Assembly (NCBI GenBank): GCA_964474695.1
Contig: CAYYTK010000010.1
Span: 62,001-126,000 of the forward strand
Direction of reading: 5' to 3'
Origin: DAOUBP01 sp964474695
GTDB lineage: Bacteria > Chloroflexota > Anaerolineae > CG2-30-64-16
DNA: 64,000 nt
Below the pieces are notes generated by a model. It searched no databases. It had not been told where the DNA came from and saw nothing but the letters and a program-made list of their open reading frames with translations. Both the position numbers and the translations under genes were made by a program. Positions 62,595 to 64,000 of this stretch are shown one piece after another (the stretch's first letter is position 1; every line of letters begins with the position of its first letter).

Positions 62595-64000
62595 ATGACC
62601 GAGCATTCGCATTCGCCCTACCTGGAAGATATCCCGTTGGCCGAGGCGCTGGCGCGCTGGTGGCAGGCGCTGGCTGAAGTGGGCCTGGATCGCCCATTGC
62701 CGGGTGAACCGGCGCCATTGGACGCGGCCCACGGCCGGGTGACGGCCGAACCGGTGTGGGCGCTGATCTCTTCGCCGCACTATCATGCTTCGGCGATGGA
62801 CGGCTACGCGGTGCAGACCGTCGACACCTATGGGGCCAGCGAGACGCATCCCGTGACGCTGAAGGTGGGCGAGCAGGCCTTCTATGTCGATACGGGGGAT
62901 CCGCTGCCGCCCGGCACCAACGCGGTGATTATGATCGAAGATGTGCAGCGCATCCAGGGTGCAGATGGCAGCTCATGCATCGAGATCATGGCCTCCGTGC
63001 CGCCCTGGCAGCATGTCCGGCCCATGGGCGAAGACATGGTCGCCACCGAGTTGATCTTGCCCGCCAATCACCGTCTGCGCCCCCAGGATATCGGCGCCGC
63101 GGCCGGCGCGGGCCACGCCCAACTGCCGGTGCGCCGGCGGCCGCGTGTGGCGATCCAGCCCACCGGCACCGAGTTGGTGGGGTTGGGCACCCAGGTCCGC
63201 CCCGGCGACATCATCGAGTACAATTCGCTGGTGCTGGCCGCGATGGTGGAGGACTGGGGCGGCCAGGCGACCCGCCTGCCGCCGTTGGCCGATGACTATG
63301 CTGCGATCCGCCAAAGCGTCCTGGATGCCGCGCGCGACCATGACCTGGTGATCGTTAACGCCGGCTCGTCGGCCGGGTCGGAGGACTTCACCGCGCGCAT
63401 CGTGGCCGAGCTCGGCCGCCTGTTGGTGCATGGGATCGCCATCCGGCCCGGGCATCCGGTGATTCTGGGGCTGATTCGCCTGGCCCCTGCGTCACCGGTC
63501 GAGGCGGTGCGGTGGGCGCCCGTGATGGGGCTGCCAGGGTATCCGGTCTCGGCTGCGGTGACGTGCGAGCTGTTGGTGAAGCCGACGCTGGCCCGCTGGT
63601 TGGGGCAGCCCCACGATGAGCGGCCGACCGTGCAGGCAACCATCACGCGCAAGGTCGTCAGCCCGGAAGGGGATGATGAGTTTTTGCGGGTGACCGTGGG
63701 GCAGGTGGGCGAACGGATCGTGGCCACCCCCTTGCCGGGGGGGTCGGGCGTCCTGATGTCGCTGGTGCGTGCCGATGGGTTTGTGCGCATTCCGCGTGGC
63801 GCGCAGGGCTTCGAGCCCGGCGCGCCGGTGACGGTGAGCCTGTTCCGCCCGCTCGAGGCGCTGCATCGCACGGTCGTGGCGATCGGCAGCCATGATCTGA
63901 CGCTGGACCTGCTGGCTGACGAGCTGGGGCGCCGCGCGCCCGGTTGGAGCCTGTCGTCGGCCAACGTGGGCAGCCTGGGCGGGCTGCTGGCGCTGAGCCG
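62595..64000 (+). CDS. moeA: Molybdopterin molybdotransferase fused to a PBP-like domain (3' end outside window)
   Basis: 468 residues are visible and the frame is open to the last base. MoeA domains are complete to about residue 415: SSPHYHASAMDGYAV, VDTGDPLPPGTNAVIMIED, VAIQPTGTELV, IIEYNSLVLAAMVEDWGG and the MoeA-type IVNAGSSAGSEDFTA in place of GGxSxG-D. They insert molybdate into adenylated molybdopterin. From residue 420, HRTVVAIGSHDLTLDLLADEL and SSANVGSLGGLLALS match the substrate-binding-protein-like domain fused to MoeA in many Chloroflexota and Archaea (quoted SHDLTLDLLADEL). That half would sense or hand over the oxyanion. Confidence 0.93.
   Translation, partial: MTEHSHSPYLEDIPLAEALARWWQALAEVGLDRPLPGEPAPLDAAHGRVTAEPVWALISSPHYHASAMDGYAVQTVDTYGASETHPVTLKVGEQAFYVDTGDPLPPGTNAVIMIEDVQRIQGADGSSCIEIMASVPPWQHVRPMGEDMVATELILPANHRLRPQDIGAAAGAGHAQLPVRRRPRVAIQPTGTELVGLGTQVRPGDIIEYNSLVLAAMVEDWGGQATRLPPLADDYAAIRQSVLDAARDHDLVIVNAGSSAGSEDFTARIVAELGRLLVHGIAIRPGHPVILGLIRLAPASPVEAVRWAPVMGLPGYPVSAAVTCELLVKPTLARWLGQPHDERPTVQATITRKVVSPEGDDEFLRVTVGQVGERIVATPLPGGSGVLMSLVRADGFVRIPRGAQGFEPGAPVTVSLFRPLEALHRTVVAIGSHDLTLDLLADELGRRAPGWSLSSANVGSLGGLLALS

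Overview
The window is a high-GC scaffold that looks like a Chloroflexota genome (Anaerolineae/Caldilineae-like), probably metagenome-derived. Evidence for this is family content rather than a marker gene: a MoeA fused to a binding-protein-like domain, CYTH-CHAD with PPK2, a DUF2723-type membrane protein, many lipoproteins with Ala/Pro/Thr-rich linkers, and numerous dispersed palindromic repeats of the kind common in Chloroflexota and Cyanobacteria. Two runs of exactly 100 N mark scaffold joins at 1470-1569 and 34297-34396. Both fall in repeats, and both genes stay in frame if the gap is collapsed. No transposase, CRISPR array, rRNA or phage structural gene was seen, and no gene-free stretch much exceeds 300 bases.

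Layout. 0-2 kb: 3' part of a GyrA/ParC-type gene with a long Ala/Pro/Lys tail. 2-5.3 kb: a compact, translationally coupled cassette of two paralogous small proteins ending in the same motif (YxTGTxYAAP), a methyltransferase-like protein and a radical SAM/SPASM enzyme. I read this as an undescribed RiPP-type peptide-modification locus. 5.3-18.6 kb, minus strand: a twelve-gene sialic acid/amino-sugar regulon (GntR/FCD repressor, Dpp-type ABC transporter, Neu5Ac lyase, AGE epimerase, YhcH/NanQ, ROK kinase, NagA, SIS deaminase) with a perfect operator at its promoter. 18.8-24.4 kb: a polyphosphate module (CYTH-HTH-HD-CHAD fusion, PPK2) and two thymidylate-kinase-like proteins.

24.5-27.4 kb: a restriction-modification pair, a Zn-ribbon DNA methylase and a NotI-like nuclease. 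27.4-35.3 kb: mixed genes, including a secreted SNase, an SPL-type radical SAM protein, DUF362, tRNA-Leu, an SRPBCC-PDZ-DinB fusion, tRNA-Cys, a cold-shock protein, a queuosine mannosyltransferase-like protein, and a membrane protein with PKVELPEIE repeats and a C-terminal helix-hairpin-helix. 35.5-39.6 kb: a complete gyrA and an AlbA_2/ATPase regulator. 39.7-42.1 kb: a decaying island with a RecD2 helicase tail, a BrnT-type toxin pair and two frameshifted antitoxin-like genes.

42.1-53.1 kb, minus strand: ten closely spaced co-oriented genes. A LuxR-type response regulator and a HisKA_3 sensor kinase lead into two zinc-ribbon proteins, two membrane proteins, a five-fold beta-flower protein, a HEAT/beta-helix protein, a second beta-helix protein with a cysteine ladder, and a coiled zinc-binding protein. 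This is the second candidate for an undescribed system. 53.2-54.8 kb: ATPase and restriction-enzyme remnants around an FGE-like protein. 55-64 kb: MFS transporter, MbfA-like ferritin/VIT1, glutamate racemase, class I glutamine amidotransferase, DUF2723-like protein (carrying two different repeats inside its reading frame), L9, a small protein behind an attenuator-like leader RNA, and a MoeA-PBP fusion running off the end.
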